From contig NZ_FTMG01000015.1 of assembly GCF_900155965.1 (NCBI RefSeq), positions 1 to 64,000 of the forward strand: a stretch of DNA of 64,000 nt, written 5' to 3'. This document shows positions 1 through 9,176 of the stretch, one piece after another (the stretch's first letter is position 1; every line of letters starts with the position of its first letter). Below the pieces are notes generated by a model that did no database searches, was not told where the DNA came from, and was given only the letters and a program-made list of their open reading frames with translations. Made by a program: the position numbers and the translations under genes. The stretch comes from Mucilaginibacter lappiensis. GTDB taxonomy: Bacteria > Bacteroidota > Bacteroidia > Sphingobacteriales > Sphingobacteriaceae.

Positions 1-138
1 CTCCAGTAAATAATCCTTAAGCGATTCCAAATCACTGGTAAAGGTCTCAAACCAGCGTACCGGACTGTTTTCCAATCCTACAAATACCTTACGCGAGCCG
101 ATATCTATACCGGCTGCATGATGATGCATCTTTTCCAT
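1..138 (-). CDS. IS110-family transposase, N-terminal fragment cut by window edge
   Basis: The first 138 bases encode, on the minus strand, 46 residues beginning MEKMHHHAAGIDIGSRK and ending at the window border. The AGIDIGS motif followed by FVGLE matches the N-terminus of the RuvC-like DEDD domain of IS110-family transposases, with Asp11 as the likely first catalytic aspartate. The start is the ATG at 138-136. Only the N-terminus is visible, so I cannot tell whether the element is complete or whether it belongs to the IS110 or IS1111 subgroup. The family is unusual in using an element-encoded bridge RNA for target choice, so the adjacent non-coding DNA matters (see 139-345). Confidence 0.8.
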   Translation of the reverse strand, partial: MEKMHHHAAGIDIGSRKVFVGLENSPVRWFETFTSDLESLKDYLLE

Positions 139-345
139 CCTGTTGACTTATCGTTAATAAGCCGTGCCCGAAGGAGTGTAAAGAAAAAGACAGGCTACCC
201 ATCGGACAAACACAGTTAGTGTTGTACCATACCCTTAGACTCATTGCTTCAGAACCATACTCAGGGACAGGCAAAAATGCACTATAACTTAGACGGCCAC
301 ACTACACGGCTTTGCAAAGATAATGTCATTGAACCCTTAAAGGCC
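139..345 (-). other. Non-coding end of the IS110 element, candidate bridge-RNA region
   Basis: About 200 bases lie between the transposase start and the next recognisable repeat, and hold no convincing gene. An 8-bp perfect inverted repeat, AAGCCGTG at 159-166 and CACGGCTT at 305-312, encloses about 138 bases. Inside it is a small hairpin, CAAACAC/GTGTTG near 208-223. Known for the family: in the IS110 subgroup the left end upstream of the transposase encodes a structured bridge RNA of roughly 170-180 nt. That this region does so is an inference from position, length and the enclosing stem. The outer boundary is not resolved. Confidence 0.35.
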
Positions 346-374
346 CCCGGATTTTAAAACTCAGGATGACAAAA
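321..374. repeat. Degenerate REP-like palindrome or half-site
   Basis: CTCAGGATGACAAA at 360-373 matches exactly the right arm of the REP-like palindromes near 62040 and 62340. The left arm at 324-334 (TGTCATTGAAC) is only loosely related to the expected TGTCATTCTGA. The site lies immediately outside the presumed IS110 end. It may be a decayed REP or the remnant of one. Confidence 0.35.
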
Positions 375-402
375 CTTTTAGTAGGGTCACCAAATCGTCC
401 CT

Positions 403-683
403 GAATTTTTCGTATATTTATATAAATCAGCAGCCCGGTTTTCTTTTATTTAGAGAACCGGGCTGTTTGGTTAAGGGAAAAATAGACTCAAAAACCGACC
501 GTTTGGTATGTAGTTATTTGATAATCAATAAATTAATACTTTTTAAAGTTTTGAAAACACGTCAAAATGGCGTTAAAATTTGTTAAAAAGTGTTAAAATC
601 GAGGTTTTTCGATCAATTTTTGAACTGTTTTACGCCATTTTCGAGTCGAAATTTGTTAAAATTCAAGGTTTAAAAAGTTTTTA
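403..683 (+). repeat. Dispersed hairpin-iteron element, copy A
   Basis: About 280 bases are clearly related to 38547-38825. In order it holds: an AT-rich lead; a strong hairpin at 431-465 (CAGCCCGG ... CCGGGCTG); a conserved TGTTTGGTTAAGG; an AT-rich stretch; then three GTTAAAA repeats at 571-578, 581-588 and 591-598 spaced 10 bp apart, a fourth at 654-661, and a conserved end GTTTAAAAAGTTTTT. The hairpin tip differs from copy B but remains paired. A partial inverted copy of the iteron (TTTTACGCCATTTT, 628-641) faces the first repeat. The element runs into the stop codon of the GH43 gene. Function unknown. Confidence 0.7.
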
Positions 684-1712
684 TTCTGCCGGTACCGATA
701 AAGGCTCTCCCGCTTTTAAGGGCACACCAAAATTTGGCGAACCGTCTTTATTCCAGGTAAATTTTTGTGCCCGTGGTGAGCGGTCATGCCCGCAACCCTG
801 ACCCGGTTTAGAGTTGGCGTGGTACAGGATCCAATCCTCCTTACCATTTGGCGATTTGAAAAATGAATTATGTCCCGGCGCATAAACCCCATTCTCCGGC
901 GACTGTTTGAAAACAGGTTCCGTTGATTTTTTCCAGGAGGAGGGATCAAGTAGATTGCTGCTGGCACTGGTGCTGAGCATGCCGAGGGCATAATAATCTG
1001 TCCAGCAACCGCTTGCGGAGTATATCAGGAACAGTTTGTTGCCATGCTTTAATATCTCAGGCCCCTCGTTTACGTTGACATGGGTAGGGTTTTTGTCGTC
1101 ATGCAGGTCGCCATATTTTTCCCAGGGATACTCAGGGCTCGATATTTTAACCCTTTCACTGCTTACGGTGCAGGGATCCTTCATTTTGGCGATATAGATA
1201 TTCTGCTGTCCGTTGGTATCACCCTCCCAGCCGGCCCATATCAGGTAAAGCTGGCCCTTATTCTCAAATACAGATACGTCTATGGCCCATTTGTTGGTAC
1301 TATCGCCAATTTGCCCTTTAAATACCCATTCGCCCTGCAGTGGATTGGCAGAGGCATTTTCGAGCACATATAAACGGTGGTGGTTGTTATCGCCGTCATC
1401 AGCAGCAAAATACATATACCATTTCCCCTGCAAAAAATGGAGTTCGGGGGCCCATAATTCTTTGGAATGTGTTGTTCCAGTTGGTGGCGTCCAGATCACC
1501 TTTTTCTCCGCTTTGTTCAAATCAGTTACCCGTTTAGTTTTCCAGATCACCAAGTTGTTTCCGGTTGAGTTGGTATAATAATAATAGCCATTGTGGTAAA
1601 TAATCCAAGGATCGGCACCCGACGGCAGCAGCGGATTAGTAAAAGTACCCTGAGCCAAGCAACTCATGGTGGTTAGTATGAAAAGGTAAAAAGTGATGTA
1701 TAACTTTTTCAT
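681..1712 (-). CDS. Secreted glycoside hydrolase family 43, probable alpha-L-arabinofuranosidase
   Basis: This 343-residue secreted enzyme has a five-bladed propeller fold. A signal peptide ends at about SCLAQ (residues 17-21). The three GH43 catalytic positions are visible: Asp34 in SGADPW (general base), Asp145 in AIDVSVF and Glu216 in NEGPEI (general acid). Family members of this type usually release L-arabinofuranose or D-xylose; the sequence around NEGPEIL and SASGCWTDYYALGML resembles exo-acting arabinofuranosidases. The ATG at 1712 is chosen because it gives the signal peptide; an upstream extension to 1796 would overlap the HTCS gene. It lies 19 bp behind the HTCS gene on the same strand, so the two are probably co-transcribed. 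Exact substrate is inferred. Confidence 0.85.
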   Translation of the reverse strand: MKKLYITFYLFILTTMSCLAQGTFTNPLLPSGADPWIIYHNGYYYYTNSTGNNLVIWKTKRVTDLNKAEKKVIWTPPTGTTHSKELWAPELHFLQGKWYMYFAADDGDNNHHRLYVLENASANPLQGEWVFKGQIGDSTNKWAIDVSVFENKGQLYLIWAGWEGDTNGQQNIYIAKMKDPCTVSSERVKISSPEYPWEKYGDLHDDKNPTHVNVNEGPEILKHGNKLFLIYSASGCWTDYYALGMLSTSASSNLLDPSSWKKSTEPVFKQSPENGVYAPGHNSFFKSPNGKEDWILYHANSKPGQGCGHDRSPRAQKFTWNKDGSPNFGVPLKAGEPLSVPAE

Positions 1713-1731
1713 ATATAGTGATATAGGATGT

Positions 1732-4700
1732 TTAATTAACTGACTTGGTTTTAAGATTTTTTTTGTTCTGCTGATATTCGGTAGGGGTAGTGCCAAATTG
1801 TTTCAAAAAGTTACGCCCCAGATGCGATTGGGAGCTGTAGCCCACCATGGCAGCCACTTCGTAAATTTTATAATCGCCATCTTCCAGCAGCTTGGCCGCA
1901 GCCTTTAGTCGGGTAATGTTGATCAACTCATTAATGGTAAGGTTTGATATAGCTTTTACCTTACGATACAAAGTAGGTTTGCTCATATTCATTAAACCGG
2001 CAATTTGCTCCACATCCAGCTCGGGGTTTTGAATGTTTTTGGTGATAGCAGCGCTAAGCCTGTCCAGGAAGCTTTCATCTGGTTTGGAGTAAGCCATGGT
2101 ATTGATGCCTGCCAGTGGTGAACTGGCAAAGTGTTCCCGTATCTTATTGCGGTTAATCAGCAAGTTGGCTATCTGCACTTGTAGATGCTCGGGCGAGAAG
2201 GGCTTTTCGATATAGGCATCTGCACCTACTTCAAGTCCTTCTATCTTACTTTGCAGGGTGTTTTTGGCGGTAAGCAGTATAATGGGGATATGACTGTGAT
2301 CAAAGTTGGTTTTTATTTTTTTGCAAAGTTCAAAGCCATCCATTACCGGCATCATCACATCGCTGATGATGAGCTGTATGTTTTCAATTTCGATCATATC
2401 TAAGGCTTCCTGGCCATTCAGGGCTTTAATGACCGAATATTTCTCGCTCAGGTCGTCCGAAATAAAATCGAGTATTTCGGGGTTATCATCCACTAAAAGT
2501 ATAATTGGTTTCATAAAGTCAAAATCCTCCTCTTTGGTTTTATCAGTCAGTTCATAATCATCAGATATATTGTACAGGTCAAATTCCTTGTCCTGATGTA
2601 TGGGCAGGGTTAACAAAAATTTGTTCAGATCATCTACTGGTTTGCAGAGCACCAATACGCCTTTATGCAGCCCGGTTAGGGAGCGTGAAAGAGAAAGTCC
2701 GATACCGGTACCTATCTGTTTTTCAGATTCTTTGAGACGAAAGAAGGGTTCGAATATCTTTTCACGCATTTCATAGGGAACGATGTGTCCATTGTTGCTG
2801 ATCTCGATAGAAAAGGTCCCCTCATCGGGTTGAAGCTCCAATAATTCCACCTCAACTACCGAGCGACCATACTTGATAGCATTATTGATGAGGTTGCTTA
2901 TGATTTTGGTGAAGGCCTCAATATCTACATAAGCATAAACGTTTTTAATTGGATGCTTTAATTCATAGCGGATATTTTTCTGCTCAGCCATGGGCTTGAA
3001 TCTCAGAAACGTATCGGCAAGCAGTTCGGTGATATCGGTTTTAACAAAGCTGAGACTAAAGCCATTGGTTTCAGTTTTTCGGAAATCAAGTAACTGATTG
3101 GTCAATTCCAACAGTCGATCGGTATTTTTTTCCATGATCTGCAGGTTGTGCTGTATCTCCGGAACATTGGCCGCCTTTTTAATCACCTTTTCCATAGGGC
3201 CTTTTATCAAAGTAAGCGGAGTACGTATTTCATGGGCCACGTTGGTAAAAAACTCTATTTTGGCATTGTATATCTGCTTTTCTTTATCGTTTTCCAGTAT
3301 CTCAATGAGTCGCTTATTCTTCTCGCGGGTTTTAATGTGATATTGGCTTAATAAGTAATATACAGTAAGCAGTATCAATAGCATATAAGCCATATAAGCC
3401 CAGATACTTTCCCAAAAGGGTGGGGATATGGTGATATCGAGCCTTGCTTCTTCAGTAAGCCATTGCCCATTGTTATTGGCCGCTTTAACCATAAAGATGT
3501 AATGGCCAGGCTGTAATTGAGTAAAATATACTTTGCGATTGGTTTTTAAAAAAGTCCAGTTCTTGTCGAGCCCCTTCATCATGTATTTATACTGGGTCAT
3601 CTCGGGCGAAGGATAGCTCAATGCCGCGAAATCAATACTAAATGACGATTGGTTATGATTGAGACTAAGCTGTTTGGTACTGATGATTGACTGGTGGAGT
3701 AAGGAGTCGCTGCCGTTAACGGAGATTTCCTGGTTGTGTACCTGTATCCCGGTGATATAAACCGGTGCTACAAAATCATTGTTTTTAAACTGCGAAGGAT
3801 TAAAGCTCACCATGCCTTTTACACAGCCGAAATACATGGTGCCATCTGTATCTTTAAAGGCGGAGTTATAGTTAAACTGATCGCTCAGTAAACCACTGGC
3901 TTTGGTGTATATCTTGATGTTTTTAGCTGGGATATTTAGACACACCAGTCCGCGGGTGGTGCTTATCCACAGGTTTTTACGATCATCTTCCAGTATCCGG
4001 AAAACATAATTACTGGGGAAGCCATTGCTGAGATCGTAAAGTTTAAAGGTTTTTTGCACGAGGTTATAGTTCCACAAACCCAGGCCCTCTGTCGCGAACC
4101 AAAGTTGATGATGGCTGTCTTCAAAAATGCCGTTAACTGTACTATTATCCAATGCATTGGTGAGGCCATGTGTATCCTTTAGCTTGTAGCCCGAGTTTTT
4201 GTCCGGGTCATAAAAATAAACTCCATCATGTACCGTACCTACCCATATCTTGCCGTTATGATCTTCGGTAATACTGTAAATAAAGTCGTGCGTTGGCACG
4301 CCGTTAATCTGCGTAAAATCTTTGGTGGCAATATTGTACCTGTAAAGCCCTTGTGTTGTGCCCACCAGGATCAGGCCCGAGCTTGTTTTACAAAAAGTAA
4401 TAATGAAATTACTTTTAAGCATGTTTTTAGCATTGCCTGCCAGATAATACCTGATCACTTTACCGCTGGGGATATCCAGGATATTTAATCCGCGTTCCAA
4501 TGTACCTATGAATAGTTCATTACCATTGGCCAGCAAGCCATGTATATTGGTGTTTGAAATGGTGTTTTTACCACTGGGATAGTAATGTGTCCAGGTTTGT
4601 TTATCAGGGCCGAGTTTGTTCAATCCGTTGTCTTCAGTGCCCATCCAAAGATTGCCATATTGGTCTTTACATATCTCACGCACTACATTACCCTGCAAAC

Positions 4701-5727
4701 CGGTTTCGTCCGATCCGGGATAAAGCTTGTTGAAAGTAGAGTATTGCTTAGGGTAATAATTTACACCGCCAAAATAGGTTCCGGCCCAAATACCGCCTTC
4801 TGAGTCTTTGTAAACCGTATAAACAGCGTTATCTGATATAGAGTAAGGATCATTAAACTGTTTTTTAAGGTTGGTGAATGTGCCCTTTTGTACGTCATAA
4901 ATGAATATACCCGATTCCGTAGCTATCCAAAATTCATGATCATTATATTTTACAAAATCGCGCACATATATCTCGGTTTTATTAGGGTTGTAAGTTAAAA
5001 GATCACGATAGGTGCCGGTAGTGCAATCAAACTCCTTAATACCCTGATTGGTGGTACCAATGAATATTTTGTTGTGGTCTGCACTGTATATTTTTTCAAT
5101 GAACTTTGAGGCAACTGGGGGAGAGTTTTTAAATAAACTATAGCTGCTAAAGAAATGCTTTACGGTATCTAATTTTTCCAGGCTACCTGATGTGGAGGAT
5201 ACCCAAACATCGCCAGACTCATTAACGGCTACAGAGGTAGCATCAAAATGTTGAAATGGCCGGTAATCGATTATTTTCCCTGTCTTTTTATCATACTTCA
5301 TCAACGCCGACCTGGAAACAAACCAACAGTTATAAAACTGATCGTTTATCATGTATCTGATGGCGTTGTTATTTGAGGTGAGATGCGTAAAGCTTTCTTT
5401 TTGAGGGTTATATTTATCAAGCCCATGGTCTGTACCTATCCAAAAGCTGCCATCTTTATCCAGACAAAGGGTATGCACCATGTTGCCAGAAATGCTTTTT
5501 TTATCCTTTGCATCGTGTCTGAAAGTTTTAAAGGTGTAACCATCAAAGCGATTAAGACCATCCTTGGTTCCAAGCCATAGAAAGCCGCGCTTGTCCTGCA
5601 TCATGCAGTAAACGGTATTGTTTGACAACCCCTGTTCTACCTGGTAATGTCTGAAATAGTACGATTGTGCACAGCAGATATTAAATGACAGGAGTAATAA
5701 TAAAGAAGCTAAAAATACAGGTTTCAA
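1732..5727 (-). CDS. Hybrid two-component system sensor/regulator (HTCS) of the PUL
   Basis: This 1331-residue one-protein signalling system has a signal peptide and a periplasmic double beta-propeller built of Reg_prop repeats (for example GFLWLGTKDGLNRFDG near residue 50). A Y_Y_Y domain follows at about 690-760, a membrane segment near 775-800, and HisKA with His832 in VAHEIRTPLT. Then come HATPase_c (GTGIGLSLSRSL), a receiver with Asp1123 in ISDVMMPVMDG, and a C-terminal AraC-type HTH. Known for the family: binding of an oligosaccharide in the periplasm switches on the adjacent susC/susD operon. It is divergent from that operon (5922 onward) and leads the GH43 gene, so it probably controls both. 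Ligand unknown, inferred to be an arabinose-containing oligosaccharide. Confidence 0.95.
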   Translation of the reverse strand: MKPVFLASLLLLLSFNICCAQSYYFRHYQVEQGLSNNTVYCMMQDKRGFLWLGTKDGLNRFDGYTFKTFRHDAKDKKSISGNMVHTLCLDKDGSFWIGTDHGLDKYNPQKESFTHLTSNNNAIRYMINDQFYNCWFVSRSALMKYDKKTGKIIDYRPFQHFDATSVAVNESGDVWVSSTSGSLEKLDTVKHFFSSYSLFKNSPPVASKFIEKIYSADHNKIFIGTTNQGIKEFDCTTGTYRDLLTYNPNKTEIYVRDFVKYNDHEFWIATESGIFIYDVQKGTFTNLKKQFNDPYSISDNAVYTVYKDSEGGIWAGTYFGGVNYYPKQYSTFNKLYPGSDETGLQGNVVREICKDQYGNLWMGTEDNGLNKLGPDKQTWTHYYPSGKNTISNTNIHGLLANGNELFIGTLERGLNILDIPSGKVIRYYLAGNAKNMLKSNFIITFCKTSSGLILVGTTQGLYRYNIATKDFTQINGVPTHDFIYSITEDHNGKIWVGTVHDGVYFYDPDKNSGYKLKDTHGLTNALDNSTVNGIFEDSHHQLWFATEGLGLWNYNLVQKTFKLYDLSNGFPSNYVFRILEDDRKNLWISTTRGLVCLNIPAKNIKIYTKASGLLSDQFNYNSAFKDTDGTMYFGCVKGMVSFNPSQFKNNDFVAPVYITGIQVHNQEISVNGSDSLLHQSIISTKQLSLNHNQSSFSIDFAALSYPSPEMTQYKYMMKGLDKNWTFLKTNRKVYFTQLQPGHYIFMVKAANNNGQWLTEEARLDITISPPFWESIWAYMAYMLLILLTVYYLLSQYHIKTREKNKRLIEILENDKEKQIYNAKIEFFTNVAHEIRTPLTLIKGPMEKVIKKAANVPEIQHNLQIMEKNTDRLLELTNQLLDFRKTETNGFSLSFVKTDITELLADTFLRFKPMAEQKNIRYELKHPIKNVYAYVDIEAFTKIISNLINNAIKYGRSVVEVELLELQPDEGTFSIEISNNGHIVPYEMREKIFEPFFRLKESEKQIGTGIGLSLSRSLTGLHKGVLVLCKPVDDLNKFLLTLPIHQDKEFDLYNISDDYELTDKTKEEDFDFMKPIILLVDDNPEILDFISDDLSEKYSVIKALNGQEALDMIEIENIQLIISDVMMPVMDGFELCKKIKTNFDHSHIPIILLTAKNTLQSKIEGLEVGADAYIEKPFSPEHLQVQIANLLINRNKIREHFASSPLAGINTMAYSKPDESFLDRLSAAITKNIQNPELDVEQIAGLMNMSKPTLYRKVKAISNLTINELINITRLKAAAKLLEDGDYKIYEVAAMVGYSSQSHLGRNFLKQFGTTPTEYQQNKKNLKTKSVN

Positions 5728-5741
5728 AATCGTTCAGTAAG

Positions 5742-5749
5742 CAAATATA
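5742..5749 (-). promoter_or_regulatory. Possible -7 box for the HTCS gene
   Basis: On the minus strand this reads TATATTTG, an exact match to the Bacteroidetes -7 consensus TAnnTTTG. It lies 14 bp ahead of the HTCS start. No good -33 TTTG is seen at the expected 19-21 bp, so support is partial. Confidence 0.3.
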
Positions 5750-5921
5750 ACCATTCTCGGCAAGCGTTTTCGTTGCGGTAAAAAATGATACGTTTTGACT
5801 AATAATTGATATGATTTGGTTAATAGGTGGGGACAAAAATGCTTTTTCTTTACAGTATGATTTAAATCTGTCAAACCTACATTTTTAAATTAAAATACTT
5901 AACCAATTAAATAAATCATTT

Positions 5922-8900
5922 ATGAGAAAATTTTTACTACTCAAACAAGTAGAGTATTTCCGCTTGCAATGGCCGCCCAGTAAATGGTGTCCAAAATTAG
6001 CATTAGTTGCTTTTTTCTTTATGTTTTACCTGCTTACCACACTCTCTGCATCCGCGCAAAATAAGTTCAGGATAAGTGGTATGGTAACCGATACTACGGG
6101 CGAAGTACTTACCGGGGTTGCTATCCGTGTACAGGGAACCCAGGCAGGTACAACAACCGATATCAAAGGGAAATTTACCCTCAATGTTCCTGACGCTAAC
6201 AGTACTTTAATCGTGAGCTATATTGGCTTTGTAACAGCTGAGGTTCCGGTCAATGGCCGGTCGATTATCGCTATCCGACTTAAATCGAATAACTCAGCGC
6301 TTCAGGAAGTGGTAGTAACCGGTTATGGCACGCAAAAAAGGGCCTCGATAACAGGAGCTATTTCCAGTATAACCAGTAAGGATATTGAACGCGTGCACGG
6401 TGGTTCTACCGTAAGTACGGGTTTAGCAGGCAAAATACCGGGCGTAACCTTTAAACAGGCAGAGGGACGTCCAGGTTCCAGTGCCAGTATCCAGATTCGT
6501 AACATGGGTGCTCCATTGTATGTAATTGACGGAATTCAGCAGGATGAAGGGCAGTTTAATAACCTGGCACCTAATGATGTGGAAAGTATTTCGGTACTGA
6601 AAGATGCATCGGCTGCTATTTATGGTGTACGTGCCGGTAATGGTGTGGTGGTGGTTACTACTAAACGAGGCTCCGGTGAGGGGCGTATCAACGTTGACTC
6701 TTACCTGGGTTTCCAATCATGGGATAGGTTTCCGAATGTATTGACCAACTCCTATGATTACATGAAAGCCTTGGCCGCGGCACAGGTAATCACCAACGGT
6801 AGCACTTCTATTACCGATGCTGAGCTCGCAAAGTATAAAGCAGGTACTGAGCCTGGTTACCAGAGTTTTAACTGGAAACCTTTTGTTTTGGCAAATTCCG
6901 GTGCACCACTAAATTCGTTCCATGCGGATTTTACGGGAGGCAACGATAAAGTGACCTATTATGTAGCGGGAACCAGTTTATATCAAAACTCACCAGCCGG
7001 AGCCGAATACCTTTTCAGACGTACCAATATTCAATCCAATGTAAAGGCAAAGGTAGCCGCCGGTCTTTCAGTAAGTATGAATATCAACGGCAGAATAGAA
7101 ACACGTGAAAACCCCGGTGTTCCTGGTGCTGACGATTATGTATTGGCTAAATTGGGGATATTGGAAAATACCCCTTTAGACAGGCCTTATGCTAATGACA
7201 ATCCGGCTTATTTAAAGGATAATGGCCCGCATACCGAAGCCAATTATGCGTTTTTAAATGATAAGCTTTCGGGTATCTGGCACCAGGACTGGCGGGTATT
7301 ACAAACCAATTTCGAAGCCGAGTACATTATTCCCGGGATAAAAGGTCTTACAGCCAAGTACGACTATTCGTATTACTACGCGGATGAGTTACTAAACAAC
7401 CATGAGTATACTTACAACGCTTATACCTACAATCAGCAAACGGGTAATTATGATATAACCCATGCCGTTACCAACCCATGGCGGGAGCGTGAGCAACGAA
7501 AAGAGTTGAGTACCACAACCCAATTGCAGTTAAGCTATAATAACACCTTTGGTAAAAGCACCATCGGTGCTACATTAGTTAACGAACGTATCCATAAAGA
7601 GCACCTGAGGAACTGGCTGCATGCTAACCCTATCTCCAATAACCTGCCTTTGATCTATTTCCCAACTATGGATCAATACCAGGATAGTGATGATTCTGAG
7701 GCTCGTATAGGTTATGTGGCCCGTTTCAATTATAACTATGATAACCGTTATTATTTGGAAGCATTGGGCAGAAGGGACGCATCATACCTGTTTGACCCGG
7801 CTCACCGTGTAGGTTATTTCCCGGGCGTATCCGTCGGGTGGAGGATCACCAACGAGGACTTTATGAAAAAACTGCTGGGTGATAACAGTGCACTGAACGA
7901 CTTGAAATTCAGGGCTTCATATGGTGTGTTAGGTGATGATAGAAGTCCTTATGACGCGAGCGGAAACACACCTATAGTACAACCGTATGCTTATCTGCCT
8001 GGTTATAATTATGCAAATGGAGCGGCCGGTAACATAGCCATATTGGATGGCAACCCGGTTTCTACTTCAATCAATAAAGGTATCCCGGTTAACAACGTAT
8101 CCTGGATGAAAAGTAAAATATTTAACGTGGGTGCCGATTTCAGTATGTTGAATAACCGGTTAACCGGTGCCATCGAGTATTTTAAAAGATCGCGTACAGG
8201 CATTGTTGGAAACAATTATAGCGTAGTATTGCCACAAGAAGTGGGTTACGGTTTGCCGGGTATAAATGAAAACAGCGATTCGCAACGTGGCGCCGAAATA
8301 TCCCTGGCTTACAACAACAAGATAGGGGAAGTAAGCTATAACATTGGCGGAAACTTCTCTTACAGTCGTAAAAAGACAGGTATTTATGCCGATACCCCAT
8401 TTGGTAATTCTTTGGATGAATACTTCCGCTCACAAAATAACCGTACCGCCAATATTTTCTGGGGATACCAGGTTATCGGTCAATTCACCTCTGCCGCTCA
8501 GATTAACGGTTACAAAGTAAATGAAGATGGAAAAGGTAACAGCACCGTATTACCCGGCGATTTGATTTATAAAGATCAAAATGGTGATGGTAAAATTGAT
8601 GGTAACGATGCCCGTCCCATCGGTTATGGCCTAGGCTCACAACCTAATACGAACTTTGGTCTTTCGCTGGGCCTGGCTTATAAAGGTTTTGACTTTCATG
8701 CCGACTTCTCTGGTGGTTCGGGTTACTCATGGAACCAAAACTGGGAATCGAGATGGGCCTTCCAAAATAATGGCAACTTAAATACCATTTTTCAGGATAG
8801 CTGGCACCTAAGCAATCCTAATGATGTAAATAGTACCTGGGTGGCCGGTAAATACCCGGTTAACAGGAATAACGTAGGCTTTAATCATTACGATTATGCC

Positions 8901-9152
8901 TCAAACTCCACCTTCTGGTTACATAACGTGAAATATATACGGGCCAGGACAATTGAGATAGGTTATTCGTTGCCTAAAGACTTGTTAGCCAAAGTGAAAA
9001 TTAAAAGGGCGAGATTCTACGCCAATGTGTACAACCTGTTTTCTATAGATAACCTGCGTCAATATGGAGTTGATCCGGAGGTTAATGATGATAACGGTTT
9101 GCAAACACCGCAAAGCAGGGTTTACAACTTTGGTGTTAACCTAACCTTTTAA
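5922..9152 (+). CDS. SusC/RagA-family TonB-dependent outer-membrane transporter
   Basis: This 1076-residue transporter imports oligosaccharides across the outer membrane. After an unusually long N-region, a hydrophobic signal segment ends near SASAQN (about residue 46). A carboxypeptidase-regulatory-like domain follows (FRISGMVTDTTGEVLTGVAI). Then comes the SusC hallmark LQEVVVTGYGTQKRASITGA leading into the plug (IRNMGAPLYVIDGIQ, ISVLKDASAAIYGVRAGNG), and a large beta-barrel ending in a C-terminal aromatic (NLTF). It opens the plus-strand PUL operon, with susD only 24 bp downstream. The start chosen is the ATG at 5922. Substrate is inferred from the neighbouring GH43 and GH127 enzymes to be an L-arabinose-rich glycan. 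Confidence 0.95.
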   Translation: MRKFLLLKQVEYFRLQWPPSKWCPKLALVAFFFMFYLLTTLSASAQNKFRISGMVTDTTGEVLTGVAIRVQGTQAGTTTDIKGKFTLNVPDANSTLIVSYIGFVTAEVPVNGRSIIAIRLKSNNSALQEVVVTGYGTQKRASITGAISSITSKDIERVHGGSTVSTGLAGKIPGVTFKQAEGRPGSSASIQIRNMGAPLYVIDGIQQDEGQFNNLAPNDVESISVLKDASAAIYGVRAGNGVVVVTTKRGSGEGRINVDSYLGFQSWDRFPNVLTNSYDYMKALAAAQVITNGSTSITDAELAKYKAGTEPGYQSFNWKPFVLANSGAPLNSFHADFTGGNDKVTYYVAGTSLYQNSPAGAEYLFRRTNIQSNVKAKVAAGLSVSMNINGRIETRENPGVPGADDYVLAKLGILENTPLDRPYANDNPAYLKDNGPHTEANYAFLNDKLSGIWHQDWRVLQTNFEAEYIIPGIKGLTAKYDYSYYYADELLNNHEYTYNAYTYNQQTGNYDITHAVTNPWREREQRKELSTTTQLQLSYNNTFGKSTIGATLVNERIHKEHLRNWLHANPISNNLPLIYFPTMDQYQDSDDSEARIGYVARFNYNYDNRYYLEALGRRDASYLFDPAHRVGYFPGVSVGWRITNEDFMKKLLGDNSALNDLKFRASYGVLGDDRSPYDASGNTPIVQPYAYLPGYNYANGAAGNIAILDGNPVSTSINKGIPVNNVSWMKSKIFNVGADFSMLNNRLTGAIEYFKRSRTGIVGNNYSVVLPQEVGYGLPGINENSDSQRGAEISLAYNNKIGEVSYNIGGNFSYSRKKTGIYADTPFGNSLDEYFRSQNNRTANIFWGYQVIGQFTSAAQINGYKVNEDGKGNSTVLPGDLIYKDQNGDGKIDGNDARPIGYGLGSQPNTNFGLSLGLAYKGFDFHADFSGGSGYSWNQNWESRWAFQNNGNLNTIFQDSWHLSNPNDVNSTWVAGKYPVNRNNVGFNHYDYASNSTFWLHNVKYIRARTIEIGYSLPKDLLAKVKIKRARFYANVYNLFSIDNLRQYGVDPEVNDDNGLQTPQSRVYNFGVNLTF

Positions 9153-9176
9153 TAAAAACATTAAGTAAAATATTCA

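Noticed and set aside
89..274. Minus-strand 61-codon frame at the IS110 end
   Set aside because: It overlaps the transposase start in another frame and has no family resemblance; the in-frame transposase explains the coding signal.
571..661. GTTAAAA repeats as a possible CRISPR array
   Set aside because: Repeat units are only 7-8 bases at 10-11 bp spacing, with no spacers of usual length and no cas genes.
580..801. Plus-strand 73-codon reading frame over the hairpin-iteron element
   Set aside because: It runs through the repeat and antisense to the GH43 gene, has low-complexity translation and no start context; a shadow frame.
1080..1578. Several plus-strand frames within 1080-1578
   Set aside because: They are antisense to the GH43 gene, whose catalytic motifs show the true frame.
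5800..5921. A consensus -7/-33 promoter for the SusC operon
   Set aside because: TATGATTTG near 5810-5818 has one base too many in the spacer of TAnnTTTG and lies over 100 bp from the start; not convincing.
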